33,199 nt of DNA from Chthoniobacterales bacterium (GCA_018883245.1 VEQL01000030.1:1-33199), one strand, 5' to 3'. Positions 20,237 to 29,923 are shown, counted from the first letter of the stretch. The notes: generated by a model from the sequence alone, not told the origin. A program made the numbers and translations.

Positions 20237-21622
20237 ATGAAGACACGCCGTGAAACCGACACCATGGGGGCTATTGAGGTTCCCGCCGACCGCTACTACG
20301 GGGCGCAAACAGCCCGCTCCCTCGTTCATTTTGACATAGGGGACGACACCAAGCCGCGGGAGCTTGTCCGCGCCTTGGGAATACTCAAAAAGGCCTGCGC
20401 GCTGGTGAATCAGGACCTCGGCAAGCTTCCGGCGGACAAAGCGAAACTCATCGCGCAGGCCGCCGACGAGGTGATCGCGGGCGAACTCGACGAGCACTTC
20501 CCTCTCCGCATCTGGCAGACCGGTTCCGGCACCCAGAGCAACATGAACGCCAACGAGGTCATCTCCAACCGCGCCATCGAAATTGCCGGCGGGGAGATGG
20601 GATCGAAAACGCCGATCCACCCGAACGACCACGTGAACATGTCCCAGTCGTCGAACGACACATTTCCCACGGCCATGTCCATCGCCGCCGCGGAAGTCGT
20701 CGTCCATAAGCTCCTGCCGGCGGTGCGCGAGCTGCGCGACACGCTGGACAAGAAAGCCAAAGACTTCGCCAAGATCGTCAAAATCGGCCGCACGCATTTG
20801 CAGGATGCCACTCCCATCACGCTCGGACAGGAATTCTCCGGCTACGTGGCCCTGCTCGACGCCGACCTCGCGCGGATCGACGCCTCCCTGCCGGGCATCA
20901 TGTCATTGGGCATCGGAGGCACCGCCGTGGGCACCGGTCTCAACTCGCACCCGGAATTCGGCGAGCGCGCCTCAAAAAAAATCGCCGAACTAACCGGCCT
21001 GCCCTTCACATCGAATCCCAACAAGTTTGCTTCGTTGTCCGCCCATGACGAGTTCGTCTTCGCCTCCGGAGCGCTCAAGACCCTCGCCTGCTCGCTCATG
21101 AAGATCGCCAACGACATCCGCTGGCTAGCCAGCGGGCCACGCTGCGGCCTCGGCGAACTCACGATACCCGAAAACGAACCCGGCTCGTCCATCATGCCCG
21201 GCAAGGTCAACCCCACCCAGAGCGAGGCCATGACCATGGTGTGCTGCCAAGTGATGGGCAACGACGCCGCCATCGGGTTCGCCGGGTCGCAGGGAAACTT
21301 CGAACTCAACGTCTTCAAGCCCGTCATCATCCACAACTTTCTCCACTCGGTCCGGTTGCTGTCCGATGCCTGCCATTCCTTCAATCACCATTGCGCCGTC
21401 GGCATCGAGCCGAACATGGACCGTATCAACCATTACGTGCAGGACTCGCTGATGCTCGTCACGGCGCTCAACCCGCACATCGGCTATGACAAAGCCGCGC
21501 AGATCGCCAAGAAGGCGCACAAGGAAAAAACCAGTCTGCGCGAAGCGGCCATCGCTTCCGGCCACCTCAGCGGCGAACAGTTCGACCAATGGGTCAACCC
21601 CGAAGCCATGACCCGTCCTTGA
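20237..21622 (+). CDS. fumC: Fumarate hydratase, class II
   Basis: A 461-residue fumarase of the iron-independent class II type, which interconverts fumarate and malate in the TCA cycle as a cytoplasmic homotetramer. The superfamily signature [10 protein letters not shown] is at 316-325 and includes the catalytic Ser. GRTHLQDA at 184-191 carries the catalytic His, and [12 protein letters not shown] at 93-104 and [10 protein letters not shown] at 137-146 complete the active site. The length is normal and the sequence looks intact. It begins 35 bases after the tRNA. Downstream is a short D-family repeat spacer before the peroxiredoxin gene. Aspartase and argininosuccinate lyase share the fold, but the motif set is that of fumarase. 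Confidence 0.95.
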   Translation: MKTRRETDTMGAIEVPADRYYGAQTARSLVHFDIGDDTKPRELVRALGILKKACALVNQDLGKLPADKAKLIAQAADEVIAGELDEHFPLRIWQTGSGTQSNMNANEVISNRAIEIAGGEMGSKTPIHPNDHVNMSQSSNDTFPTAMSIAAAEVVVHKLLPAVRELRDTLDKKAKDFAKIVKIGRTHLQDATPITLGQEFSGYVALLDADLARIDASLPGIMSLGIGGTAVGTGLNSHPEFGERASKKIAELTGLPFTSNPNKFASLSAHDEFVFASGALKTLACSLMKIANDIRWLASGPRCGLGELTIPENEPGSSIMPGKVNPTQSEAMTMVCCQVMGNDAAIGFAGSQGNFELNVFKPVIIHNFLHSVRLLSDACHSFNHHCAVGIEPNMDRINHYVQDSLMLVTALNPHIGYDKAAQIAKKAHKEKTSLREAAIASGHLSGEQFDQWVNPEAMTRP

Positions 21623-21658
21623 CCCTGTTCGTTTTCTTCTTTCAAATCTGCTTTTCGA

Positions 21659-21696
21659 TATCTCTCAACACTCAACCCTAAACTCTCAACCAACTC
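21659..21696 (-). repeat. D-family repeat (CTCAACC-type, reverse copy)
   Basis: A degenerate 7-base-period run (CTCTCAACACTCAACC then CTAAACTCTCAACCAACTC) directly before the peroxiredoxin start codon. The same family recurs at 33025-33060 and 33139-33173. Confidence 0.7.
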
Positions 21697-22179
21697 ATGC
21701 TTACCGTAGGAACCACCGCGCCCGACTTCGCCCTCTCTTCCAAAAACGCCGACGGCCTCAACTTGGTCAAACTCTCCGACCACAAAGGCAAAAACGTCGT
21801 CCTCCTTTTCTTCCCCATGGTTTACACCAGCGTCTGCACCGACGAGTTCTGCTCGGTGTCGAAAGGCTTGTCCGATTTCGCCGGAGCCGAAGTCATCGGC
21901 ATCAGCGGTGACAACCCCTTCGCGCAGGAAGCCTGGGCGCAAAAAGAAGGCATCAAGGTGACCTTGGCCAGCGACTACGACCACAAAGTCGCGCAGGCCT
22001 ACGGCATCGCCTACGCGCAATTCGCCCCGCAACTCAATCTCCCTATGGGTGGCGTGCCCAAGCGCTCGGCCTTCATTGTCGATAAAAACGGCGTCATTCA
22101 ATACGCTGAATCCCACGACGATCCGCGCCAGCTGCCCAACTTCGACACGATCAAAGCGAAGCTGTCCGAGCTGAAATAG
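21697..22179 (+). CDS. Peroxiredoxin (AhpC/TSA family)
   Basis: A 160-residue thioredoxin-fold peroxidase that reduces hydroperoxides with electrons from thioredoxin or similar donors. The active-site loop FFPMVYTSVCTDEFC includes Pro40, Thr44 and the peroxidatic Cys47. A second cysteine at 52 could act as resolving cysteine. The short C-terminus fits the AhpE-like group better than the typical 2-Cys AhpC. The start is the ATG immediately after a D-family repeat, and no Shine-Dalgarno sequence is seen. An orphan antitoxin gene lies downstream on the other strand. The family is certain; the electron donor is not. Confidence 0.92.
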   Translation: MLTVGTTAPDFALSSKNADGLNLVKLSDHKGKNVVLLFFPMVYTSVCTDEFCSVSKGLSDFAGAEVIGISGDNPFAQEAWAQKEGIKVTLASDYDHKVAQAYGIAYAQFAPQLNLPMGGVPKRSAFIVDKNGVIQYAESHDDPRQLPNFDTIKAKLSELK

Positions 22180-22234
22180 CGGCCTTCTCACGCTCTTGTG
22201 GCGGCGGTCTTCTATGGCCGCCGGGCCTATTCCA

Positions 22235-22492
22235 TCAAACGGCTCTGGAAAGCCTCGTAGACCCAACGCCGCGCTCCTCTCGGTGCTCGCGGATCGCCTT
22301 CATCCCCGCCGGATCAGCCAGAATCTCCATCGTCTCAGCGAGGGCCTCCATCCTCTCGATCGACATCATCACGGCCACCGCCTTTCCCTGCTTGGTAATG
22401 GTCACAGGATGATCCGCAGCGTCCCTCACCACCGCGAAAAACTGCTGCTGGGCGGCTTTTACAGTGTAGGAGTCAGCCACCCCCAGAAGCAT
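22235..22492 (-). CDS. Orphan Phd/YefM-type antitoxin
   Basis: An 85-residue antitoxin of the Phd/YefM group. The N-terminal fold is visible in TVKAAQQQFFAVVRDAADHP and ITKQGKAVAVMMS, followed by a helical tail. In a TA module the toxin gene should follow on the same strand, but only 55 bases separate the stop from the end of the peroxiredoxin gene and contain no toxin. The ATG at 22492 was chosen; a GTG at 22519 would add nine residues. It could regulate a toxin elsewhere, act as a simple repressor or be a relic. Confidence 0.75.
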   Translation of the reverse strand: MLLGVADSYTVKAAQQQFFAVVRDAADHPVTITKQGKAVAVMMSIERMEALAETMEILADPAGMKAIREHREERGVGSTRLSRAV

Positions 22493-22565
22493 GCTTTTTT
22501 CATTGAAAAACAGCACCACGGATCATCAAGACTCGGGACACTTTCGGGACTAAAGTTGCGACCTT

Positions 22566-23618
22566 ATGGACTCACTGACCCAGATCACCCTCGGCGCGTG
22601 CGTGGCGGCGGCATGTGTCCCGCCGGAGCAGCGGCGCAAAGCCGCGCTGGTCGGCGCCGCACTCGGCACTTTGCCCGATCTGGATGTTTTTATCGATTAC
22701 GGCGGACCAGTGGAAAACTTCACCATGCACCGCGGGTTCAGCCACTCGCTGTTTGTTTTGGCCGGATTCGGAGCATTGCTCTGGATCGCACTGCGAAGAT
22801 TGTGGCCGGCCGCTCGCCAAGCACCGGGACGATGGTTCGCCGCCATCTTTCTCGCACTCCTCACCCATCCTCTGCTCGATGCGCACACTGCTTATGGCAC
22901 ACAACTTTTCTGGCCGTCCGGATCCAACCCGGTTTCCTGGGCCACGATCTTCATCATCGACCCGCTTTACACACTGCCGCTGCTCGCCGGAATGATCGCC
23001 GTTCTCATCCGCCCCGCATCGAAAGCTGCCGGACGGTGGCTAATGGCCGGACTGGCCTTGAGCACGCTTTACCTCGGATGGTCCTGGACTGCTCGGACCA
23101 TTGTCACAGCCAACGCCCAACGGAGCCTCGATGCCCAAGGCATCACCGATGTGCGGCTCTTCATCACCCCCGCACCCCTCAACACGCTGCTGTGGCGCGT
23201 GGTGGCAAAGACCAACGGCGGCTACTACGAGGGACTCGACTCGGTTGTGGCCGACGACGGGTCCATCGAGTTCATTTTCCGTCCATCGGACGACCAAGCG
23301 CTCGCCGCCGCGCTTCCTTACGTTCCCGCGGCACAGCGACTGCAATGGTTCGCCAACGGCTTCGTCGGCGCGGCTGTGCAGGATGACACGCTCACCATGA
23401 CCGATCTGCGCATGGGACAGCACCCTGACTACGTTTTCCGCCATTCGGTGGCGCGACGTGGGAATCCGCACTGGCATGCCATCGAAGCACAGCGGTTGCC
23501 AACCAGGATTGGAACAGAATTCCTTGCTTCGCTCTGGCGGCGAATCTGGACCGATGCGGCCGTGACGACCGGATTTACTGCGCCGCCACGCGCCCGCCCC
23601 AGCTCTGCAGGACTTTGA
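22566..23618 (+). CDS. Membrane-bound metal-dependent hydrolase (YdjM-like)
   Basis: A 350-residue protein of the YdjM/LexA-binding metal-dependent hydrolase family. Metal ligands are suggested by Asp38 and Asp40 (LPDLD), HRGFSHS with His55 and His60, and HPLLDAH with His101, Asp105 and His107. Four or so membrane segments carry these motifs, and the C-terminal half (from about residue 190) is soluble. The substrate is unknown; lipids are a guess. The 3' end overlaps the convergent dihydroorotate-dehydrogenase-like gene by 44 bases, so the last residues are read opposite that gene's C-terminus. Confidence 0.85.
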   Translation: MDSLTQITLGACVAAACVPPEQRRKAALVGAALGTLPDLDVFIDYGGPVENFTMHRGFSHSLFVLAGFGALLWIALRRLWPAARQAPGRWFAAIFLALLTHPLLDAHTAYGTQLFWPSGSNPVSWATIFIIDPLYTLPLLAGMIAVLIRPASKAAGRWLMAGLALSTLYLGWSWTARTIVTANAQRSLDAQGITDVRLFITPAPLNTLLWRVVAKTNGGYYEGLDSVVADDGSIEFIFRPSDDQALAAALPYVPAAQRLQWFANGFVGAAVQDDTLTMTDLRMGQHPDYVFRHSVARRGNPHWHAIEAQRLPTRIGTEFLASLWRRIWTDAAVTTGFTAPPRARPSSAGL

Positions 23619-24582
23619 GATAGTTGGCACGCTCGAATGCCGCAGGGTCCGGACACGTGCGGAGATTCATGCTGCCGCGCAACTGCGAGAGGCTGGCGTA
23701 TTCGTGCTCTTCGAGCCAATTGGCAAAGAAACGCAGCACTTCGGCGAAATGGCCGGGACCTTGGCGCAGCAGCACGGATACAAGCTGGACGGTCGTCGCG
23801 CCGGCCATCACGGCCTTGATCGCATCCAAGCCGGTATGAACACCACCGCTCGCGGAAAGGTCCGCCGTGACCGTTGTGCTGAGGATGGCCAGCCAGCGCA
23901 GTCGCAAACGCAACTCGTAAGGATCCGACAACTGCAGGGTCGGCCGGACTTCCAATTCCTCCACATCCAGATCGGGTTGGTAGAATCGGTTGAAGAGCAC
24001 CAAACCACGCGCGCCGGCATCCTGCAATTGGCGGACGAAATGCGGTAGCGCCGTGAAAAACGGAGACAACTTCACCGCCACCGGCACCGTGACCTTGGCC
24101 GCGACCGCCCGCGTGATATCTACCACCTGCGCCTCGACATCGGCGGAGCTTTTTCCGGGATCGGTCGGAAGGAAATACGTGTTGAGTTCGATCGCATCCG
24201 CACCCGCATCCTGCATGAGCTTCGCGTAAGCGATCCAACCGCCGGCAGTGACGCCATTGAGCGAGGCGATCACGGGAATGCCCACCGTCCGCTTGATCTT
24301 CGCAATCTGCTCCAGATAAGTGTCCGGCCCGAGGGGAAACTGGTCGGCCGCCGGAAGGTAGGTGGCTGCTTCGGCGAACGAGTATTCGTGGGCATCGACA
24401 TCCTCCATCTCAGCCCGCGCCTCCATGGCAATCTGCTCCTCGAAAAGCGAATGCATCACCACGGCCGGTGCCCCGGCATCCTCGAGCCGCCGCACATTGT
24501 CCAAATCGTCCACCAAGGGCGAAGCACCAGGAATCAGCGGGTTTTTGAGCTTCAGGCCGAGATATTCGGTGGTCAGATCCAT
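23575..24582 (-). CDS. Dihydroorotate-dehydrogenase-like flavoprotein
   Basis: A 335-residue TIM-barrel protein of the dihydroorotate dehydrogenase family, with GLKLKNPLIPGASPL at the N-terminus and TADLSASGGVHTGLDAIKAV near the FMN-phosphate site. The start codon lies two bases after the nifJ stop, so the two are in one operon. Dihydroorotate-dehydrogenase-like genes are often found next to pyruvate:ferredoxin oxidoreductase, suggesting a redox partnership rather than pyrimidine synthesis. No pyrimidine gene is nearby. It overlaps the convergent hydrolase gene by 44 bases. Confidence 0.88.
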   Translation of the reverse strand: MDLTTEYLGLKLKNPLIPGASPLVDDLDNVRRLEDAGAPAVVMHSLFEEQIAMEARAEMEDVDAHEYSFAEAATYLPAADQFPLGPDTYLEQIAKIKRTVGIPVIASLNGVTAGGWIAYAKLMQDAGADAIELNTYFLPTDPGKSSADVEAQVVDITRAVAAKVTVPVAVKLSPFFTALPHFVRQLQDAGARGLVLFNRFYQPDLDVEELEVRPTLQLSDPYELRLRLRWLAILSTTVTADLSASGGVHTGLDAIKAVMAGATTVQLVSVLLRQGPGHFAEVLRFFANWLEEHEYASLSQLRGSMNLRTCPDPAAFERANYLKVLQSWGGRVAAQ

Positions 24583-24584
24583 GG

Positions 24585-27500
24585 TCAGTTTGCCGAAGGC
24601 TCGGGTGGCACCTTCATGGCGTCGCGCAGCCTTTCGTATTCCGCAAAGTGTGCCTGCACATGACGCTGCGCGGCCTCCTGCAGTTGCTTGGCGTGCTCAG
24701 GATTCACGCGCTCGAGCGCGCGGTAGCGCAGTTCGTTGGCCAGATACTTCGAGAGAGGAACCTTGGGCGGGCCGGAATCGAGTTTCAGCGGCTCTTCGCC
24801 AGGGCCCGTCCGCCGCGGGTTGAAGCGGAACAGAGGCCAGTAGGCCGAATCGACGGCGAGTTTTTGCTGCTCCAACCCATGGTGCATCCCGTAACCGTGC
24901 GCAATGCAGTGGCTGTAAGCGACAATGAGCGAAACACCCGGAAAAGACTCCGCCTCGGCAAAAGCCTGCACCGTCTGGCCGTCCTTGGCCCCGAACGCCA
25001 CCCGCGCAACATAAGCCGTGCCGTTCATCATCGCATAAAGAGCGAGATCCTTCTTCGGCAACTCCTTGCCGGAAACAGCGAACTTCGCGGTGGCCCCGAG
25101 GGGAGTAGCCTTCGAAGATTGGCCGCCGGTGTTGGAATAGACCTCCGTGTCCATGACGAGGATATTCACGTCTCTACCGCTCCAGAGCACATGATCAAGG
25201 CCGCCGAAGCCTATGTCATAAGCCCACCCGTCGCCGCCGACGATCCACACCGACTTTTTGACCAAATAGTCTGCGAGCAATGAAAGCCGGCGCGCTTCGA
25301 CGGTTTCACTACCGGCCAATTTCGACCGAAGCATGCGCACGCGTTCGCGCTGGGCGGCAACTGTTTCTTCGTCGCTGGCATAGCCCGCAAGCAGCGCGGC
25401 CACAAGTTCATCCCCGACTTGCGGCGCCAATTTTTTCAGCAGCTCGCATGCGTGCTCGTGATGCTTGTCCAGGGCAATGCGCATCCCGAGCCCGTATTCC
25501 GCGTTGTCCTCGAAAAGCGAGTTTGACCACGCCGGTCCCCGCCCCTCGCGATTGGTGGTGTAGGGCGTGGTGGGCAAGTTTCCCCCGTAGATCGAGGAGC
25601 ACCCGGTTGCATTCGCGATGAAGAGCCTGTCTCCATACATCTGCGTGAGGAGCTTGAGATACGGGGTCTCGCCGCACCCCGCGCAGGCGCCGGAATATTC
25701 GATCAGCGGCTCGAAAAACTGCGTCGCCTTGACCTCGGCTTTCATCGTCCGGCGGTCGGGCTCCGGCAGCGCGAGGAAAAATTCGTAGTTGCGCCGCTCC
25801 TGCTCGCGCAGCGCGTGCTGCGGCGCCATATCGAGCGCCTTGTGCCGGGGATTGGCTTTGTCTTTCGCCGGACAAACCTGCACGCACAAAGTGCATCCCG
25901 TGCAGTCCTCGGGCGCGATCTGGATGGTGAAGTCCATGCCCTTGAGCGCGGTGGAACGGAACGCCGCATGCTTGAAAGTCTCCGGCGCGTGCTCCAGGGC
26001 TGACGGCTCGTAAAATTTCGCCCGCACCGCCGCGTGCGGGCAAACGAGCACGCATTTGTTGCACTGGATGCAAAGGTCGGCGTCCCATACCGGGATTTCC
26101 TGCGCCAGGTTCCGCTTCTCCCATTTCGTCGTTCCCATCGGCCAGTTGCCATCGACGGGAAAAGCGCTAACCGGCAAGAGGTCGCCTTTGCCTTCGAGCA
26201 TGACAGCCGTGACCCGCTTGACAAAATCCGGCGCATGTTCCGGAACCACCGGGGGACGATGGCGCGTTGCATCCGCAGCCGCGGGCACCGGCACCTCGTG
26301 CAATGCCGCCAAGGTTGCATCGACGGCAGCAAAATTTTTCTGCACCACCTCGGCCCCCTTCCGCGCGTAGGTTTTTTCGATCGCCTTTTTGATCTGCGCA
26401 ATAGCCTCGTCCCTCGGGAGCACCCCGGAAATGGCGAAGAAACACGTCTGCATGATCGTGTTGATGCGCCCGCCCATGCCGGTCTCCCGGGCAACGTTGT
26501 AGGCGTCGATGGTGTAGAGCCGCAACTTGCGCGCAACGATGATCTCCTGCGCCTCGCGCGGGAGCGCGGACCACACGGCATCAGGGCCGTGCACAGAATT
26601 CACCAGCACGACAGCGCCCGGGGCCGCGAGATCCAACACATCGAGTTTGTCGAAAAACTCCCATTGGTGAACGCCGACAAAATTCGCGCGGCTGACAAGG
26701 TAGGTGCTGCGGATCGGGTGCGGCCCGAAGCGGAGATGCGACACAGTCACGGCCCCCGCCTTCTTCGAATCGTAAACGAAGTAGCCTTGGGCGTAATTGT
26801 CCGTCCCCTCGCCGATGATTTTGATCGTGTTTTTGTTGGCGCCCACCGTTCCGTCCGAGCCGAGGCCGTAGAACACCGCGCGCGTCACCTCGTCAGGTTC
26901 GATGTCCCATTCGCGATCCCACGGCAGCGATGTGCCGCTGACGTCATCCATAATACCGACAGTGAAATGGTTGCGCGGCGCCTCGGACTTCAACTCGTCG
27001 AAAACCGCCTTGGCCATGGCGGGCGTGAACTCTTTCGAAGAAAGACCGTAGCGGCCTCCGACGACGACCGGGTTGCAACTCCTCGGCAAAAGTCCCGCGG
27101 CCCGCGCTTCGGCAAGCGATGTGACCACATCCTGATAAAGCGGTTCACCAACGGAACCGGGTTCTTTGGTGCGGTCGAGGACGGCGATCGCTTTCACCGA
27201 GTCGGGCAACGCCTCGGCAAAGCGCTGCACGGACCACGGGCGAAACAGGCGCACTTTGAGAACACCGGTCTTCTGGCCATGGCAGTTGAGCCATTTGCTG
27301 CATTCGGCCGAGGTCTCCGCTCCCGATCCCATGATCACGATCACGCGCTCCGCCCGCGGGTCTCCTTCGTATTCGAACAATCGGTAAGAGCGGCCGGTGA
27401 GGCTTGCGAACCCGGCCATAATTTCCTCCAGCGCACCCGGCACCGCGGCATGAAACGGGTTGCACGCCTCGCGGGCCTGGAAAAACGTGTCGGGGTTCTG

Positions 27501-28163
27501 CGCCGTCCCGCGGATCACCGGCGCGTCGGGCGTGAGCGCCCTCCGTCGGAAGGCATCCACATCCTCCTCGCGCACCAGCCTCCGGAGCAAATCGTCCGTC
27601 AGCAATTCAATCTTGCCGACCTCGTGCGACGTGCGGAAGCCGTCGAAAAAATGAATAAAAGGCACGCGTGTGCGCAAGGTCGCGGCGTGCGCTATGGCCG
27701 CCATATCCTGGGTTTCCTGAACGTTGCCCGAGCAAAGCATGGCCATCCCGATTTGACGGCACGCCATCACGTCCGAGTGGTCGCCGAAAATCGAGAGAGC
27801 GTGGGTAGCAAGAGTCCGCGCCGCGACATGCGCCACGAAGGGCAGCAACTCTCCCGCGATCTTGTAGAAGTTCGGGATCATCAGCAGCAGCCCCTGCGAG
27901 GCCGTGAACGTCGTGGACAATGCTCCCGCTTGCAGCATGCCGTGCACCGCACCGGCGGCGCCGCCCTCGCTCTGCATCTCGATGATACGCGGGACCGTGC
28001 CCCAGATGTTTGTGCGGCTTTTCGCTGCCCACTCGTCACAGGATTCCGCCATGGGAGATGACGGCGTGATCGGATAAATCGCGATGGTTTCGCTCAGCGC
28101 ATACGCAACCGCGGCAGTGGCTTCATTTCCATCCACTGTGGCCCTGCGGGCGCCGTCAATCAT
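24585..28163 (-). CDS. nifJ: Pyruvate:ferredoxin (flavodoxin) oxidoreductase
   Basis: A 1192-residue single-chain enzyme that oxidises pyruvate to acetyl-CoA and CO2 and passes electrons to ferredoxin or flavodoxin. The order is: pyruvate-binding domain I (VDGNEATAAVAYALSE), the gamma domain, two 4Fe-4S motifs (CIQCNKCVLVC and CTGCTLCVQVC), and the thiamine domain with CAGCGETPY, NATGCSSIYGGN and GGDGWAYDIG. The ATG at 28163 gives the normal length; the frame remains open further upstream, but that part overlaps the RlmI gene in another frame. Oxygen-sensitive enzymes like this indicate anaerobic or microaerobic metabolism. The nifJ name does not imply nitrogen fixation; no nif genes are here. 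Confidence 0.95.
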   Translation of the reverse strand: MIDGARRATVDGNEATAAVAYALSETIAIYPITPSSPMAESCDEWAAKSRTNIWGTVPRIIEMQSEGGAAGAVHGMLQAGALSTTFTASQGLLLMIPNFYKIAGELLPFVAHVAARTLATHALSIFGDHSDVMACRQIGMAMLCSGNVQETQDMAAIAHAATLRTRVPFIHFFDGFRTSHEVGKIELLTDDLLRRLVREEDVDAFRRRALTPDAPVIRGTAQNPDTFFQAREACNPFHAAVPGALEEIMAGFASLTGRSYRLFEYEGDPRAERVIVIMGSGAETSAECSKWLNCHGQKTGVLKVRLFRPWSVQRFAEALPDSVKAIAVLDRTKEPGSVGEPLYQDVVTSLAEARAAGLLPRSCNPVVVGGRYGLSSKEFTPAMAKAVFDELKSEAPRNHFTVGIMDDVSGTSLPWDREWDIEPDEVTRAVFYGLGSDGTVGANKNTIKIIGEGTDNYAQGYFVYDSKKAGAVTVSHLRFGPHPIRSTYLVSRANFVGVHQWEFFDKLDVLDLAAPGAVVLVNSVHGPDAVWSALPREAQEIIVARKLRLYTIDAYNVARETGMGGRINTIMQTCFFAISGVLPRDEAIAQIKKAIEKTYARKGAEVVQKNFAAVDATLAALHEVPVPAAADATRHRPPVVPEHAPDFVKRVTAVMLEGKGDLLPVSAFPVDGNWPMGTTKWEKRNLAQEIPVWDADLCIQCNKCVLVCPHAAVRAKFYEPSALEHAPETFKHAAFRSTALKGMDFTIQIAPEDCTGCTLCVQVCPAKDKANPRHKALDMAPQHALREQERRNYEFFLALPEPDRRTMKAEVKATQFFEPLIEYSGACAGCGETPYLKLLTQMYGDRLFIANATGCSSIYGGNLPTTPYTTNREGRGPAWSNSLFEDNAEYGLGMRIALDKHHEHACELLKKLAPQVGDELVAALLAGYASDEETVAAQRERVRMLRSKLAGSETVEARRLSLLADYLVKKSVWIVGGDGWAYDIGFGGLDHVLWSGRDVNILVMDTEVYSNTGGQSSKATPLGATAKFAVSGKELPKKDLALYAMMNGTAYVARVAFGAKDGQTVQAFAEAESFPGVSLIVAYSHCIAHGYGMHHGLEQQKLAVDSAYWPLFRFNPRRTGPGEEPLKLDSGPPKVPLSKYLANELRYRALERVNPEHAKQLQEAAQRHVQAHFAEYERLRDAMKVPPEPSAN

Positions 28164-28206
28164 CGCTTCAGCATCGTAAACAAAAGCTTCCCCGACGGTC
28201 AAATGT

Positions 28207-29085
28207 TCACGCCCTCTGCAAACGCCATGAAATGGCACCGCAAGGAATCTCGCGAGGTGTCTCGCCGGGCGTGATCGTGAAGCGCGTGCCGGCAAGGGAA
28301 CTCCCGCAAAGATCGCGCAAATCCGCAGGCGACCACTGCGAGAAATTGGACGAGACAAGCAACCACCCGCCGGCATCGAGCAACCCGAAGCATTCCCGCA
28401 CCAGCAACGGCAGGTCCTTTTCAATGCGGAACACGCGCCCGCCTGCCCGCCCGAAAGTCGGCGGATCCAGAATAATGAGGTCGAACTTTTCCCCGCGTCT
28501 TGCCAAACGCGGCACGACTTTCGTGACATCATCCGCAAGAAAGCGGTGGCCTTCGGAAGGATCAATGCCGTTGAGAACGAGGTTGGCACGTCCCGCCGCC
28601 AGCGCGTGCTTCGACGCATCGACGCTGCAAGTGACACCCCCGGCCGCAGCCGCGCAGACCGTGAAGCTGCAGGTGTAAGCAAAAAGATTGAGCATGCGCG
28701 ACGGCCGGACACTTCCAACCCATCGCCTGTTGAGCCTTTGGTCGAGAAACAGGCCGGAGGAATACCCGCCCTCCGGATGCACGGAGTATGACAGTCCTGC
28801 TTCGCGGACAACAATGACACCCGGAGGTTCGCCGGCAGCCAACTGCGCGGGCTTTTGGTCCTTCGCACTCCGCGCAAGCCCGCGGACGAGATATCCCCTC
28901 GCGGCAAAGCCGTATCTGGCGATCATTTCCGTGCGCAGAAAGGCGGCATCGGGCGGGGCAGCCCCGCTCCACAGCAGCCAGTCACCGTAACGGTCCAACC
29001 ACCCTTTCCCGCCCGTGGCCACCCGATGCGCGTCCGTTTCTTCACCGGCGAGCTGCTGCCACGTCTCCTGCTCGATCCACTGCAT
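28207..29085 (-). CDS. RlmI-type class I SAM-dependent RNA methyltransferase
   Basis: A 292-residue methyltransferase of the RlmI/RlmK-like group, which modify cytosine or guanine in 23S rRNA. The SAM pocket includes NLFAYTCSFTV with SVDASKHAL, and ILDPPTFGR is motif IV. The ATG at 29085 is preferred because an earlier start at 29136 would only add a low-complexity stretch. It ends 43 bases before nifJ, so it is probably in the same transcript. The N-terminal PUA-like part of RlmI seems absent or short. The target nucleotide is not known. Confidence 0.82.
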   Translation of the reverse strand: MQWIEQETWQQLAGEETDAHRVATGGKGWLDRYGDWLLWSGAAPPDAAFLRTEMIARYGFAARGYLVRGLARSAKDQKPAQLAAGEPPGVIVVREAGLSYSVHPEGGYSSGLFLDQRLNRRWVGSVRPSRMLNLFAYTCSFTVCAAAAGGVTCSVDASKHALAAGRANLVLNGIDPSEGHRFLADDVTKVVPRLARRGEKFDLIILDPPTFGRAGGRVFRIEKDLPLLVRECFGLLDAGGWLLVSSNFSQWSPADLRDLCGSSLAGTRFTITPGETPREIPCGAISWRLQRA

Positions 29086-29211
29086 GACCGCAGAAGATGC
29101 CCGAGATGATTTGCCCCGCCAACCCCGTGTTTGCATTCTCGGGACGATGCCCGTCCGGTTTCAGCCCGTCCCTCTACGCGACCAAACCGGCAAGTCACCT
29201 GAAAAAGCCCG

Positions 29212-29913
29212 ATGAATCCGCGATTCGAACTTGTCGTTGCGCGACACTGCGAGAGTCTTGCTTGGCTGCGGCGGGTGCCGCGGGAGTTCCGTGTGACGGT
29301 CTACGACAAAGGCGACGGTCGATACGGGGGAATCCCCCTGCCGAACACAGGCCGCGAGGCCCACACTTACCTCCACCACATCACGGAGCGGCACAGCTCG
29401 CTCGCAGATGTGACCGTCTTTGTGCAGGGGCATCCCTTCGACCACGCGCCGGACCTCCATGTCCGCCTGCGTGCGCTGGCCAATGGAACCGAAACGGTCG
29501 GCGACTTCCGGTGGCTCGGCTTTCTGGCCGACACGGACGATCCGCGCGGACGCCGCCTCTTTGTGCCTTGGAGCAAGAATCCGGAACGATGCGAACTCGA
29601 ACTCGACCGCTTTCATCGCGAACTGTTTCGAGAGGCGGGTCCGGACTATTACCGTTTTTTTGCGGGCGCGCAATTTGCCGCCACCCGCGAAGCCATCCGC
29701 CGCCGCGATGCGCTGTTTTACGCTCGCGCGCGGGACTTGGCCGTCTCGTTCCCCCACGCGGCGCACTGCTATGAGCGCTGCTGGGACCGGGTGTTCGGGG
29801 CCGACGGCACCGCGGGGCTGTTGCCCGACGGCCGGATGACTGCCTATTTCAAACCTGTAAAGCGACTGGTCGCCACCAAAGACCCGCTTGTTCCCCCGGC
29901 CGGGCCGCGCTAA
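29212..29913 (+). CDS. DUF3431 family protein
   Basis: A 233-residue protein matching DUF3431, recognised from VTVYDKGDG, PLPNTGREAHTYLHHI and VFVQGHPFDHAP in the first 80 residues. The pattern of conserved Asp, Asn, Arg, His and Gln suggests a glycosyltransferase-A-like or other nucleotide-sugar-related fold, but no enzymatic activity is established. It has no signal peptide or membrane span. It begins 126 bases from the divergent RlmI gene. It ends just before the rhomboid-like gene in the same direction. Confidence 0.8.
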   Translation: MNPRFELVVARHCESLAWLRRVPREFRVTVYDKGDGRYGGIPLPNTGREAHTYLHHITERHSSLADVTVFVQGHPFDHAPDLHVRLRALANGTETVGDFRWLGFLADTDDPRGRRLFVPWSKNPERCELELDRFHRELFREAGPDYYRFFAGAQFAATREAIRRRDALFYARARDLAVSFPHAAHCYERCWDRVFGADGTAGLLPDGRMTAYFKPVKRLVATKDPLVPPAGPR

Positions 29914-29923
29914 TTTGCAGATC

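Noticed and set aside
22200-22222. GGCGGC...GCCGCC hairpin as a terminator after the peroxiredoxin gene
   Set aside because: The stem is only six bases and has no T-run; in GC-rich DNA this is expected by chance.
26034-28061. A 675-residue open frame on the plus strand inside nifJ
   Set aside because: Antisense to unmistakable nifJ motifs, rich in Arg and His as such shadows are, with no domain.
24585-28163. nifJ as evidence for nitrogen fixation
   Set aside because: Pyruvate:ferredoxin oxidoreductase is common in central metabolism and no nif structural or assembly genes are in the window; the PII gene is 6 kb away and is also general.
28164-28907. An N-terminal extension of nifJ of nearly 250 residues
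   Set aside because: It reads through the RlmI-type methyltransferase gene in another frame; the ATG at 28163 gives the normal enzyme length and starts just before the conserved pyruvate-binding domain.
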